Origin: Pseudomonas baltica
Lineage (GTDB): Bacteria > Pseudomonadota > Gammaproteobacteria > Pseudomonadales > Pseudomonadaceae
Assembly (NCBI RefSeq): GCF_014235765.1
Contig: NZ_JACMYH010000004.1
Span: forward strand, 248,001 to 312,000
Length of the DNA: 64,000 nt
Direction: 5' to 3'
Position numbers and translations under genes: made by a program. Under the pieces are notes generated by a model. It was not told the origin of the DNA. It was given only the letters and a program-made list of their open reading frames with translations, and ran no database searches. This document shows, one piece after another, positions 1 through 9,364 of this stretch; position 1 is the stretch's first letter; each line of letters starts with the position of its first letter.

Positions 1-108
1 CACGCAGCCAGCGAAGACGGCGCGCGCGATGCGTCGAGCCTCAGTGAATTGAGCCAGGGCATGCAGGCTCTGTCGACCCGTCTGGCAGGGCTGAGCCGAC
101 AGGGGTGA
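1..108 (+). CDS. C-terminal tail of an unidentified protein, possibly a chemoreceptor (partial)
   Basis: An open frame enters at base 1 and ends with TGA at 106-108, giving 35 residues of a truncated gene. The peptide is rich in Ala, Ser, Leu and Gln with heptad-like leucine spacing (SLSELSQGMQALSTRLAGL). This resembles the end of a methyl-accepting chemotaxis signalling helix, but there is no diagnostic motif. It is followed at once by REP palindromes, which is typical of a gene 3' end in this genome. The family assignment is a guess. That it is coding is fairly likely, because the frame is open from the edge and codon use matches the neighbours. Confidence 0.4.
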   Translation, partial: HAASEDGARDASSLSELSQGMQALSTRLAGLSRQG

Positions 109-132
109 CCGGCGGCAATTCGGCGGCGCTCC

Positions 133-312
133 CTTCGCGGGCAGAGCCCGCTCCCACAGGGGGGAGGCGTGTGGCGATGTTCTGTAGGAGCGGTCATTGG
201 CCGCGAAAGGGCGCTGCAGTGTGCCTGGCAGACCGTGGTATGGCCTTCGCGGGCAGAGCCCGCTCCCACAAGGCGCGCAGTGTTCGCAGGTAGGCCCCGC
301 TCCCACAGGGGT
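133..312. repeat. Cluster of four REP palindromes
   Basis: Four short GC-rich REP units lie between the first two genes. Units at about 133-159 and 244-270 share the core TTCGCGGGCAGAGCCCGCTC followed by CCACA. A unit at 183-211 is the inverted form of the second class (GTAGGAGCGGTCATTGGCCG, then CGAA). A degenerate half unit lies at 289-310. These are extragenic palindromes of the P. putida type and the interval holds no gene. Confidence 0.85.
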
Positions 313-326
313 AGCAGGGACGTTAC

Positions 327-737
327 TCAGCCTTGGCGCGATACTGGCTTGGGCTGGTAGGCACAGAAGCCTGGGCGAGGCCCGATCTTCGGATGATTGC
401 GGCAGGTGTCCGGACGCTTTTCATAGATGGTGCACAGGCGGCTTTTCTTGTCCAGGTACAGGCAATCGTTGTTGCTCATGCGCGTCAGGGTGAAAATGCC
501 CGACTTCTGGTTGAAGCGCTCGACGATGCCTTCCTTCTGCAAACGCTTGGCAACGTTCTTGGGGGGATCGCCTTTCTCGAACTCATCCACCACGCCGATA
601 CGGATCAGGTCCTTGATCTTCACTTCCACCGGCAGCGTGCAGCAGGTCGAGATACAGGCGCCGCACATCGGCGCGGAATATTTCTGCCAGGTGTCCAGGC
701 GGTCCACTTCGGCGGCGGCAATCAAAGAGCTTTTCAT
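327..737 (-). CDS. YkgJ-family cysteine-cluster protein
   Basis: This 136-residue protein carries the cysteine pattern of the YkgJ / zinc- or iron-chelating cluster family. There is CGACISTCC near residues 25-33, then single cysteines in the segments NNDCLYLD, SRLCTIYE, RPDTCRNHP and PGFCAYQP. The family probably binds a metal or an Fe-S cluster, but its function is unknown. The gene is monocistronic and divergent from glgP, and its 3' end faces the REP cluster. The ATG at 737 is the first in frame and has only a weak ribosome-binding site. The length is usual for the family. The family call is firm and the biochemical role is open. Confidence 0.85.
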   Translation of the reverse strand: MKSSLIAAAEVDRLDTWQKYSAPMCGACISTCCTLPVEVKIKDLIRIGVVDEFEKGDPPKNVAKRLQKEGIVERFNQKSGIFTLTRMSNNDCLYLDKKSRLCTIYEKRPDTCRNHPKIGPRPGFCAYQPKPVSRQG

Positions 738-924
738 TGTCAGGTCATCAGGTAACGTGGATCAGGGCGCGCGATCATACCGGCATTGGTGAAAAAGTGA
801 ACAACCATCTGCCTGAAACCCTGCTAATCGTGCAAAGTTACGAACCTGAGCTTTCAGCGTGTGTCGAAGCGTCTAGGCTCAGGTATTCCATCTAGAATCG
901 TCAATTTCCCCGAGGACGCATTGC

Positions 925-3375
925 ATGTCTCAGGAACCGCTTGTCCGTGACGCCGAGGTGGCCGATTTCCGCGCTGCTGTACTCGCCAAACTCACCTACG
1001 CGGTGGGCAAGGACCCCGATCACGCATTCGACCATGACTGGTTCGAGGCCATTGCCCTGGCGGCGCGCGACCACATGGTCGAGCACTGGATGGATCACAC
1101 CCGGCAGATCTACCGCAAGGGTCAGAAACGGGTCTATTACCTTTCGCTGGAATTCCTCATCGGCCGGCTGCTCTACGACAGCCTGAGCAACCTCGGGCTG
1201 CTGGACATCGCCCGTGAAGCGTTGACCGACCTGGGCGTGGACCTGGAACGCATCCGTCTGCTCGAGCCCGATGCAGCGCTGGGCAATGGTGGCCTCGGCC
1301 GCCTGGCCGCCTGTTTCATGGAAAGCATGTCGACCCTGGGCGTCGCTGCCCACGGCTATGGCATCCGTTACGAGCACGGCCTGTTCCGCCAGGCCATCGT
1401 CGACGGCTGGCAGCAGGAGCAGACGGAAAACTGGCTGAATTTCGGCAACCCCTGGGAGTTCGAGCGTCCTGAAGTGATCTACCCGATCAGCTTCGGTGGC
1501 CATGTGGAAACCGTCACCGACAGCGAAGGCCAGCAAAAGCAGGTGTGGTGGCCCAGCGAGACCGTTCGTGCGGTGGCCTACGACACGCCAGTGGTCGGCT
1601 GGCGTGGCTCCAGTGTCAACACGCTGCGCCTGTGGCGTGCGCGGGCACTGGAAGAGCTGCACCTGGAGCGCTTCAACGCGGGCGACCACTTGGGCGCCGT
1701 GGCCGAAGTGGCACGCGCCGAGAGTATCTCGCGGGTCCTGTACCCCGCCGACAGCACCGAGGCGGGCCAGGAGTTGCGCCTGCGCCAGGAGTACTTCTTC
1801 GTTGCAGCCTCTCTGCAGGACCTGTTGCGTCGTCACCTCAATGGCAACGACAGCCTGCTCAACCTGTCCGACAAGGCCGCCATCCAGCTCAACGACACTC
1901 ACCCCTCCATCGCCGTGGCGGAGCTGATGCGCCAGTTGGTGGACGAACATGGCCTGGCCTGGGACACGGCGTGGGAAATAACCGTCAACACCCTGGCCTA
2001 CACCAACCACACACTGTTGCCCGAAGCGCTGGAAACCTGGCCCGTGGGCTTGATGGAACGCATGCTGCCGCGGCACATGCAGATCATCTACCTGATCAAC
2101 GCCTATCACATCGATTCGCTGCGCGCCAAAGGCCAGGACGACGTCGATGTGCTGCGCGCGGTATCGCTGATCGAGGAAGACAACGGCCGTCGCGTGCGCA
2201 TGGGCAACCTGGCGTTCCTCGGCTCGCACAGTGTCAACGGCGTGTCGGGCCTGCACACCCAGTTGATGCGCAGCACCGTGTTCTCCGAACTGCACAAGCT
2301 CTATCCCGACCGGATCAACAACAAGACCAACGGCATCACCTTCCGCCGCTGGCTGTACCAGTCCAACAGCGAGCTGACCGCCATGCTGGTCGACAAGCTC
2401 GGGCCGGAACTGCTCGACAATCCGGAAATGCTGCTGAAGAACCTCGAGCCTTTTGCCGACCAGCCCGAGTTCCGCAAGGCGTTCGCTGCGCAACGGCTTA
2501 ACAGCAAGAAAGCACTCGCGCGCATCATTCATGAGCGCGTGGGGGTGGCGGTCAATCCCGAGGCCATGTTCGACGTTCAGGTCAAGCGCATCCACGAGTA
2601 CAAGCGGCAATTGCTCAACCTGATGCACACCGTGGCGCTCTACCAGGCCATTCGCGCCGAGCCGGAGACGAACTGGGTGCCGCGGGTGAAGATCTTCGCC
2701 GGCAAGGCCGCGGCCAGTTATCACCAGGCCAAGCTGATCATCAAACTGGCCAACGACATCGCCCGCGTGGTCAACAACGACCCGACCGTGCGCGGCCTGC
2801 TCAAGGTGGTGTTCCTGCCCAACTACAACGTGAGCCTGGCGGAAAGCATCATTCCGGCAGCGGATCTATCCGAGCAGATTTCCACGGCCGGCTACGAAGC
2901 GTCGGGCACCAGCAACATGAAGTTCGGCCTCAATGGCGCCTTGACCATCGGTACGCTGGACGGTGCCAACGTCGAGATGTGCGAATTTCTGGGCAAGGAA
3001 AACATGTTCATCTTCGGCATGACCGCCGCTCAGGTGGAAGAACGCAAGCATGCCGGGGGCTACAGTGCCCATGGCGATGTCGCGGCTTCCCATCGGTTGA
3101 ACGATGTACTGCAGGCCATCCGCGGCGGGGTGTTCTCGCCGGACGATCCATCGCGCTATGTCGGGTTGGTCGATTCGCTGACCAACTACGACCGCTTCCT
3201 GTTGTGCGCCGATTTCGACGCGTACTGGGATGCCCAGCGCAAGGTCGAGGACACCTGGCACGACGCCGACAAGTGGTGGCGCATGGCGGTATTGAACACG
3301 GCGCGCATGGGCTGGTTCTCTTCCGACCGAACCATCCGCGAGTATGCGCAGGATATCTGGCAGGCGTTGGAGTAG
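925..3375 (+). CDS. glgP: Glycogen/alpha-glucan phosphorylase
   Basis: GlgP removes glucose-1-phosphate from the non-reducing ends of glycogen or maltodextrin in the cytoplasm, using pyridoxal phosphate. The 816-residue length is normal for bacterial family GT35. The PLP segment EASGTSNMKFGLNGALTIGT is intact, with the Schiff-base lysine at about residue 666. The N-terminal phosphorylase signature (ALGNGGLGRLAACFMES) and the DDQHG-type nucleotide-fold region are also recognisable. GAGGA lies about 8 bases before the ATG at 925. No other glycogen gene is in the window, so glgP stands alone, as I recall from other P. putida group genomes. It is followed by REP pairs. Confidence 0.96.
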   Translation: MSQEPLVRDAEVADFRAAVLAKLTYAVGKDPDHAFDHDWFEAIALAARDHMVEHWMDHTRQIYRKGQKRVYYLSLEFLIGRLLYDSLSNLGLLDIAREALTDLGVDLERIRLLEPDAALGNGGLGRLAACFMESMSTLGVAAHGYGIRYEHGLFRQAIVDGWQQEQTENWLNFGNPWEFERPEVIYPISFGGHVETVTDSEGQQKQVWWPSETVRAVAYDTPVVGWRGSSVNTLRLWRARALEELHLERFNAGDHLGAVAEVARAESISRVLYPADSTEAGQELRLRQEYFFVAASLQDLLRRHLNGNDSLLNLSDKAAIQLNDTHPSIAVAELMRQLVDEHGLAWDTAWEITVNTLAYTNHTLLPEALETWPVGLMERMLPRHMQIIYLINAYHIDSLRAKGQDDVDVLRAVSLIEEDNGRRVRMGNLAFLGSHSVNGVSGLHTQLMRSTVFSELHKLYPDRINNKTNGITFRRWLYQSNSELTAMLVDKLGPELLDNPEMLLKNLEPFADQPEFRKAFAAQRLNSKKALARIIHERVGVAVNPEAMFDVQVKRIHEYKRQLLNLMHTVALYQAIRAEPETNWVPRVKIFAGKAAASYHQAKLIIKLANDIARVVNNDPTVRGLLKVVFLPNYNVSLAESIIPAADLSEQISTAGYEASGTSNMKFGLNGALTIGTLDGANVEMCEFLGKENMFIFGMTAAQVEERKHAGGYSAHGDVAASHRLNDVLQAIRGGVFSPDDPSRYVGLVDSLTNYDRFLLCADFDAYWDAQRKVEDTWHDADKWWRMAVLNTARMGWFSSDRTIREYAQDIWQALE

Positions 3376-3388
3376 GGCCAGGATCGGC

Positions 3389-3570
3389 GGCGCTCTTTTC
3401 GCGGCCGAAGACCGCTCCTACGGATGTCTGTAGGAGCGGTCATCGGCCGCGAAGAACGCACCGCGGTGTATCAAATACAGCGCACCAGCCTTTTCGCGGC
3501 CACAGACCGCTCCTACGGATTTTTGTGTTCATCCGGTAGGAGCGGTCATCGGCCGCGAAGGGCTCGCCGC
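3389..3570. repeat. Two inverted REP pairs in the glgP-fbp gap
   Basis: The 329-base gap between glgP and fbp holds four REP units arranged as two head-to-head pairs: 3396-3420 with 3429-3454, and 3490-3516 with 3536-3565. All carry the second-class core (TTCGCGGCC..AGACCGCTCCTA and its complement). The first pair is separated by only a few bases and could fold into a long hairpin that ends glgP transcription. The last 130 bases before fbp hold its presumed promoter region, with a TAAACT at about 3657-3662, but I cannot place a convincing -35. Confidence 0.85.
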
Positions 3571-3704
3571 ATACTCAGCGGCGAACTATATTCCCTGATA
3601 GCGATCTGATGGCTGCCGCGGCGTGGCTAGCACTCGCTAGGTTTGACCGCACCCGTGTAAACTGTGCGGGCTTTCCCCAACCCTTTTCTACTCCGGAGTC
3701 GTCC

Positions 3705-4715
3705 ATGTCCCGCGTTACCCTGAGTCGCTACTTGATCGAGCAGACCCGCAGCAACAACACGCCGGCCGATCTGCGCTTCCTGATCGAAGTGGTGGCGCGC
3801 GCGTGCAAAGAGATCAGCCATGCGGTGTCCAAGGGCGCCCTGGGTGGCGTGCTTGGCAGCATGGGCACCGAAAACGTCCAAGGTGAAGTGCAGAAGAAGC
3901 TGGACGTGCTGTCCAACGACATCCTGCTCGAAGCCAACGAATGGGGCGGTCACCTGGCCGGCATGGCGTCCGAAGAAATGGACAACGCCTACCAGATTCC
4001 CGGCCAGTACCCCAAGGGTGCCTACCTGCTGGTATTCGACCCCCTCGACGGCTCTTCCAACATCGACGTCAACGTGTCGGTCGGCACCATCTTCTCGGTC
4101 CTGCGCTGCCCTACCGAGCACCTGAGCCAGAACGACAGCCTCAAGGAACAAGCCTTCCTGCAGCCAGGCACCGAGCAGGTTGCTGCCGGTTACGCCATCT
4201 ATGGCCCGCAGACCATGCTCATCCTGACCCTGGGCAACGGCGTCAAGGGTTTCACCCTGGATCGCGAAATGGGCAGCTTCGTGTTGACCCACGAGAACAT
4301 CCAGATTCCGGAAACCACCGCCGAGTTCGCCATCAACATGTCCAACAAGCGTCACTGGGAAGCCCCGGTGACCAAGTATGTGGACGAGCTGCTGGCCGGT
4401 GAAGAAGGCCCGTTGAAGAAGAACTACAACATGCGCTGGATCGCCTCGATGGTCGCCGACGTGCACCGTATCCTGACCCGCGGCGGCTTGTTCATGTACC
4501 CACGCGACAGCCGCGAGCCAGAGAAGCCAGGCAAGCTGCGCCTGATGTACGAAGCCAACCCGATGTCGTTCCTGGTGGAGCAGGCCGGTGGTGCTTCGAC
4601 CGATGGCCGCCAGCGCATCATGGACATCAAGCCCGAGGGCCTGCACCAGCGTGTTGCCGTGTTCCTGGGTTCCAAGCAGGAAGTCGAGCGCGTCACCGGT
4701 TACCACACCGAGTAA
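3705..4715 (+). CDS. fbp: Fructose-1,6-bisphosphatase, class I
   Basis: Fbp hydrolyses fructose-1,6-bisphosphate to fructose-6-phosphate, the gluconeogenic step that pseudomonads need because they lack a complete upper glycolytic pathway. The 336-residue protein shows the metal-binding segment [14 protein letters not shown] (Asp at about 112), preceded by the conserved EANEWGG and EEMDN region. It also has the substrate-binding stretch [12 protein letters not shown] and the C-terminal [11 protein letters not shown]. The ATG at 3705 ([10 protein letters not shown]) is chosen over an upstream in-frame ATG at 3609, because the 32 extra residues match no Fbp and run through the promoter region. 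CTCCGGAG lies just upstream as the ribosome-binding site. Confidence 0.97.
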   Translation: MSRVTLSRYLIEQTRSNNTPADLRFLIEVVARACKEISHAVSKGALGGVLGSMGTENVQGEVQKKLDVLSNDILLEANEWGGHLAGMASEEMDNAYQIPGQYPKGAYLLVFDPLDGSSNIDVNVSVGTIFSVLRCPTEHLSQNDSLKEQAFLQPGTEQVAAGYAIYGPQTMLILTLGNGVKGFTLDREMGSFVLTHENIQIPETTAEFAINMSNKRHWEAPVTKYVDELLAGEEGPLKKNYNMRWIASMVADVHRILTRGGLFMYPRDSREPEKPGKLRLMYEANPMSFLVEQAGGASTDGRQRIMDIKPEGLHQRVAVFLGSKQEVERVTGYHTE

Positions 4716-4770
4716 ACGCCGCAAGACCGCATTGAAGCCGGGCGCTGGTGCAGGGGTTGGCGGATTCGTC

Positions 4771-4863
4771 TGTAGCAGCGGCGCGAGCCGCGTCGGCGGT
4801 GCATGCGGTGTGGATGAATCACCGCTGTGCCCCTGACGCGGCTTGCGCCGCTGCTACAGGGGC
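4771..4863. repeat. Long imperfect inverted repeat, a third repeat class
   Basis: The two ends of this block, TGTAGCAGCGGCGCGAGCCG and its near complement (ending CGGCTTGCGCCGCTGCTACA), face each other across about 45 bases. The sequence differs from the two common REP classes in the window. A half copy recurs at 33241-33280. Its position just after fbp suggests a terminator or 3' mRNA-stabilising role. The rest of the gap up to 5001 shows nothing else that I recognise. Confidence 0.75.
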
Positions 4864-5001
4864 CGCGTTGAAGACAGGCACTGGTGCATGGGGTGCCTCT
4901 GGCCCACCGCGGTAGGCGCACCGTTGCCAATTGGAACCCGCGCCGCTTCCGCTCTTCTAAGCAGCACATCCCCTGTGTCTGCCGTTCGAGGAGAGCCCCC
5001 C

Positions 5002-5571
5002 ATGTCGTTGCGCACGTTTGCCTTGCTGCCTTTGTGCCTGTCGCTGTTGATCGCCGGTTGCAGCAATGCCCCCGACGCCAGCATGGCGCCACGTACCGTC
5101 GACAGCGTAGACCTGAAGCGCTACCAAGGCACTTGGTACGAAGTGGCCAGGTTGCCCATGTTCTTCCAGCGCAACTGCGCCCAATCCGAAGCCCATTACA
5201 CCCTGCAGGCCGACGGCAACATCGGCGTGCTCAACCGCTGCCGCACCGAGGCTGGCAAGTGGCAGGAAGCCAACGGCACCGCTTCGCCGCAGGTCCCCGG
5301 CAAGACCGACAAGCTGTGGGTGGTGTTCGACAACTGGTTCTCCCGAATGGCCCCGGACCTGGCCAAGGGCGACTACTGGGTATTGGACGTGGACGACGGC
5401 TACCAGCACGCGCTGGTCGGCAGCCCGAACCGCAAGTACCTGTGGCTGCTGTCGCGCACGCCGCAGGTGTCCACGGCCGTGCGCGAGCGCATGCTGGCGA
5501 AAGCACGCCAGCAGGGCTATGACACCACGCGCCTGATCTGGCGCGCGGCGGATGCCGATATCGGCAAGTGA
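5002..5571 (+). CDS. blc: Lipocalin family outer-membrane lipoprotein
   Basis: This 189-residue protein starts with a lipoprotein signal (MSLRTFALLPLCLSLLIAGC), so Cys20 is the predicted lipidated residue. It continues with the lipocalin GxW motif (LKRYQGTWYEVARLP, near residues 38-52) and the conserved NRC and YWVLDVDDGYQHALVG segments. Blc-type lipocalins sit in the outer membrane and bind fatty acids or lysophospholipids, and their induction is linked to envelope stress. The ATG at 5002 is preceded by GAGGAGAG and gives a proper signal peptide. The longer in-frame extension upstream is non-coding. The gene appears to be transcribed alone. Confidence 0.93.
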   Translation: MSLRTFALLPLCLSLLIAGCSNAPDASMAPRTVDSVDLKRYQGTWYEVARLPMFFQRNCAQSEAHYTLQADGNIGVLNRCRTEAGKWQEANGTASPQVPGKTDKLWVVFDNWFSRMAPDLAKGDYWVLDVDDGYQHALVGSPNRKYLWLLSRTPQVSTAVRERMLAKARQQGYDTTRLIWRAADADIGK

Positions 5572-5678
5572 TGGCGTAACCCCTCTCGCGCCCGGCCCGC
5601 GCAGAGTTGTCCTGCCCAGGCGCGAGTCGCGTTACAATGTCACTCGCTGTGCCCCACGAATCAATCCAAGGAATTCTT

Positions 5679-6428
5679 GTGCCGACTCCGCCCGTTGTCC
5701 CTGCGCTGGCTGCCCAGATGGGCGAAAGTCCGGCGCCCTTGTATGCCCGCGTCAAACAGATGATCGCGGTGCAGATCCTCAACGGTACCTGGCCACCGCA
5801 CTACCGGGTGCCCTCGGAAAGCGAGTTGGTCAACCAGTTGGGCTTCAGCCGCATGACCATCAACCGCGCCTTGCGCGAGTTGACGGCCGAAGGCCTGTTG
5901 GTGCGCATGCAGGGCGTAGGGACGTTCGTGGCCGAGCCGAAAAGCCAGTCGGCGCTGTTCGAAGTGCACAACGTCGCCGACGAGATCGCCGCCCGCGGCC
6001 ACCGCCACAGCAGCCGCCTGGTATTGCTGGAAGAAGAAGCGGCCGGCGCCGAGCGCGCCTTGACCTTGAACATGCGCGAAGGCCAGCGAGTATTTCATTC
6101 GATCATCGTCCACTACGAAAACGACATCCCGGTGCAGATCGAGGATCGCTACGTCAACGCCCAGATCGCTCCGCAATACCTGCAGCAGGACTTCGTCGAA
6201 GAGACGCCGTATGCCTACCTGACCCGTGTGGCACCGCTGACCGCCGGCGAGCACCTGGTGGAAGCCATGCTCGCCAACCCCAGCGAGTGCGAACTGCTGC
6301 AGATCGAGCGCGGCGAGCCCTGCCTGCTGATCCTGCGCCGCACCTGGTCGGGCAAGACGCCGGTCACGGCGGCGCGCTTGATCCACCCAGGTTCGCGTCA
6401 TCGGCTGGAAGGACGCTTCACCAAATAG
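5679..6428 (+). CDS. hutC: Histidine-utilisation repressor HutC (GntR family)
   Basis: This 249-residue GntR/HutC regulator has an N-terminal winged helix (PLYARVKQM, then VPSESELVNQLGFSRMTINR and GLLVRMQGVGTFV). A UTRA ligand domain follows (RVFHSIIVHYENDIPVQIEDRYVN). In pseudomonads HutC represses histidine catabolism and responds to urocanate. The sequence closely resembles P. putida HutC as I remember it. The GTG at 5679 is chosen because it gives the family N-terminus (VPTPPVVPALAAQMGE) and has AAGGA at the right distance, while upstream in-frame starts add non-conserved residues. A TACAAT lies at 5633-5638. No hutD, hutU, hutH, hutI or hutG is in the window. It sits 114 bases before an ABC importer that it may control. 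Confidence 0.92.
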   Translation: MPTPPVVPALAAQMGESPAPLYARVKQMIAVQILNGTWPPHYRVPSESELVNQLGFSRMTINRALRELTAEGLLVRMQGVGTFVAEPKSQSALFEVHNVADEIAARGHRHSSRLVLLEEEAAGAERALTLNMREGQRVFHSIIVHYENDIPVQIEDRYVNAQIAPQYLQQDFVEETPYAYLTRVAPLTAGEHLVEAMLANPSECELLQIERGEPCLLILRRTWSGKTPVTAARLIHPGSRHRLEGRFTK

Positions 6429-6542
6429 GCCTGCTGGCGACACAAATACGCCAATCTGCCACAGGTCGCGCAGAACAATGGCTCATCGCGCGGTCACAGC
6501 CATAGACCGCCGTGACCCATGGCCCATGTGGAGCAGGACCCG

Positions 6543-7511
6543 ATGAAACTGAACAAGACCCTCCTGGCAACGACCCTTTCCCTGGGCTTGCTGGCCGCTG
6601 CCGGTAACAGCCAAGCCGCCGGGTGGTGCGAATCGGGCAAACCGGTGAAATTCGCCGGCCTGAACTGGGAGAGCGGCATGCTGCTCACCGACCTGCTGCA
6701 GTTCGTGCTGGAACACGGCTACGACTGCAAGACCGACAGCCTGCCGGGCAACTCCATCACCATGGAAAGTGCCTTGGGCAGCAACGACATCCAGGTATTC
6801 GCCGAGGAATGGGTCGGTCGCAGCGAGGTCTGGAACAAGGCCGAGCAGGCGGGCAAGGTGGTGGGTGTAGGCGCGCCGATCACCGGCGCCGTGGAAGGTT
6901 GGTACGTGCCGCGCTATGTGGTCGAAGGCGACGCCAAGCGCGGCCTCGACGCCAAAGCGCCCGACCTCAAAGCCATCGCCGACCTGGGCAAATACGCCCA
7001 GGTGTTCAAGGATCAGGAAGAACCGAACAAGGGTCGTTTCTACAATTGCCCGGCCGGCTGGACCTGCGAGCTGGAAAACAGCGAAATGCTCAAAAGCTAC
7101 GGCCTGCTGGACAGCTACACCAATTTCCGCCCAGGCACAGGGCCCGCCCTCGATGCGGCGGTACTGTCGAGCTACAAGCGTGGCGAACCGATCCTGTTCT
7201 ATTACTGGTCACCGACCCCTCTGCTGGGCCAGGTCGACGTCGTCAAGCTGGCGGAAAAACCCGGTGTGGACAAGACCATCAGCATCAAGGTCGGCCTGTC
7301 CAAGGCCTTTCACGACGGTGCGCCGGAATTGCTCGGCGTGTTCGAAAAGGTCAACCTGCCCATCGACCTGCTCAACCAGAATCTGGCGCGCATGAGTCGC
7401 GAGCGTATCGAGTCGCCCAAGCTGGCGCGCCTGTTCCTCAAGGAGCACCCGGACGTCTGGAAACCATGGGTCAGCGAAGCGGCCGCCACCAAGATCGAAG
7501 CAGCGCTTTGA
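6543..7511 (+). CDS. Betaine-class (OpuAC) ABC transporter substrate-binding protein
   Basis: This 322-residue periplasmic binding protein has a signal peptide (MKLNKTLLATTLSLGLLAAAGNSQAAG) and the fold signatures of the glycine betaine / choline / proline class, including the conserved GLNWESGMLLTDLL start and GAVEGWYVPRYV. Cysteines in the mature N-terminus (GWCESG, DCKTD) and in NCPAGWTCE could form disulphides. The ligand cannot be read from the sequence; histidine, a betaine or an amino-acid derivative are all possible. The ATG at 6543 is preferred to 6519 because the signal peptide begins there. It is the first gene of a binding protein, permease and ATPase set downstream of hutC. Confidence 0.9.
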   Translation: MKLNKTLLATTLSLGLLAAAGNSQAAGWCESGKPVKFAGLNWESGMLLTDLLQFVLEHGYDCKTDSLPGNSITMESALGSNDIQVFAEEWVGRSEVWNKAEQAGKVVGVGAPITGAVEGWYVPRYVVEGDAKRGLDAKAPDLKAIADLGKYAQVFKDQEEPNKGRFYNCPAGWTCELENSEMLKSYGLLDSYTNFRPGTGPALDAAVLSSYKRGEPILFYYWSPTPLLGQVDVVKLAEKPGVDKTISIKVGLSKAFHDGAPELLGVFEKVNLPIDLLNQNLARMSRERIESPKLARLFLKEHPDVWKPWVSEAAATKIEAAL

Positions 7512-7556
7512 CCTGGTCTTTGGTATCGACAAAGCCCCCAGCATCGAGAGCGCCCC

Positions 7557-8404
7557 ATGTTTCCTGAAAGCTTCACTTTTTCCATCGCCAACTGGGTCAA
7601 TGACGGCGTCGATGCGCTGGTGACCCGCTATGGCGATGTCTTCCGGCAGATATCCGACACCCTGCTGTGGGCCATCGTCAACCTGGAAAGTCTGCTGCGC
7701 ATGACGCCCTGGTGGCTGATGCTGGCAATCGTCGGCGGCATCGCCTGGCATGCATCGCGCAAGTGGCTGACCACTGCGGTCATCGTCGGCCTGTTGTTTC
7801 TGGTCGGCGCGGTGGGGCTGTGGGACAAGCTCATGCAGACCCTGGCATTGATGCTGGTTGCCACGCTGATTTCCGTCGTGATCGCCATTCCCCTGGGCAT
7901 CCTTGCCGCACGCAGCGACCGTCTGCGCGCGGTGCTGATGCCGCTGCTCGACATCATGCAGACCATGCCCAGCTTCGTGTACCTGATCCCGGTACTGATG
8001 CTGTTTGGCCTGGGCAAGGTACCGGCCATCTTCGCCACCGTGATCTACGCGGCGCCGCCGCTGATACGCCTGACCGACCTGGGCATTCGCCAGGTCGATC
8101 GCGAGGTCATGGAAGCGATCAATGCCTTCGGTGCCAATCGCTGGCAGCAGCTGTTCGGTGTGCAATTGCCGTTGGCCCTGCCAAGCATCATGGCCGGCAT
8201 CAACCAGACCACCATGATGGCGCTGTCGATGGTAGTGATTGCCTCGATGATCGGTGCTCGTGGCCTGGGCGAAGACGTACTGGTGGGCATCCAGACCCTG
8301 AACGTGGGCAAGGGGCTCGAGGCCGGGCTGGCAATCGTCATTCTGGCGGTCGTGATCGACCGCATCACCCAGGCCTATGGTCGTCCCCGTCACGAGGCAG
8401 GCCG

Positions 8405-8408
<4 letters not shown>
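7557..8408 (+). CDS. Betaine-class ABC transporter permease (ProW/HutW-like)
   Basis: This 283-residue inner-membrane protein has several hydrophobic segments and the BPD_transp_1 fold of the ProW/OpuAB group. The ATPase-contact loop ([33 protein letters not shown]) lies around residues 185-225, and family segments [17 protein letters not shown] and [12 protein letters not shown] are present. It forms the channel for the solute delivered by the preceding binding protein. It starts 45 bases after that gene, and its TGA overlaps the ATG of the ATPase by four bases (ATGA), so the genes are probably co-translated. The ligand class is uncertain; HutW-like histidine uptake is one option. Confidence 0.92.
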
Positions 8409-9226
<818 letters not shown>

Positions 9227-9236
9227 AGCTCCAAAC

Positions 9237-9283
9237 GGCCTGTTATTCAGAAACGTCCGACAGACGTTTCTGAATAACAGGCC
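9237..9283 (+). terminator. Perfect 20-bp inverted repeat after the importer ATPase gene
   Basis: The arms 9237-9256 (GGCCTGTTATTCAGAAACGT) and 9264-9283 are exact reverse complements, separated by the 7-base loop CCGACAG. The repeat starts 10 bases after the ATPase stop codon. It is followed by a short TTT and then a T-rich stretch. It most likely ends or weakens transcription between the importer and the ligase gene. The U-tract is poor for an intrinsic terminator, so an operator or RNA-processing role cannot be excluded. Confidence 0.65.
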
Positions 9284-9324
9284 TTTCAGACTTTTCTGAT
9301 TGTGGTCCCCCAATACCCTGCCTA

Positions 9325-9364
9325 GCGTGCAGGCATTCGCCTCGAACAAGGAATGCCTGCATGC
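9325..9364 (+). promoter_or_regulatory. Predicted mRNA hairpin enclosing the ligase start codon
   Basis: Bases 9325-9338 pair with 9351-9364 in a 14-bp stem with one G-U pair, closed by a 12-base loop. The AAGGA ribosome-binding site (9348-9352) lies mostly in the loop, and the ATG at 9361-9363 lies wholly in the stem. As RNA this should hinder initiation unless it is opened by a protein, a ligand, heat or a translating ribosome. As DNA it could instead be an operator. The pairing is seen directly; the function is inferred. Confidence 0.5.

Noticed and set aside
133..312. CRISPR array
   Set aside because: The repeats are inverted palindromes with irregular spacing and several sequence variants, not direct repeats with uniform spacers.
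901..2724. 607-codon open frame antisense to glgP
   Set aside because: Shadow of glgP codon use; no domain or signal is visible.
5572..5678. HutC operator near the hutC or importer start
   Set aside because: No TTGTAT/ATACAA-type palindrome is present here or at 6429-6542. A GGTCAC-N14-GTGACC repeat at 6492-6517 is too generic to call.
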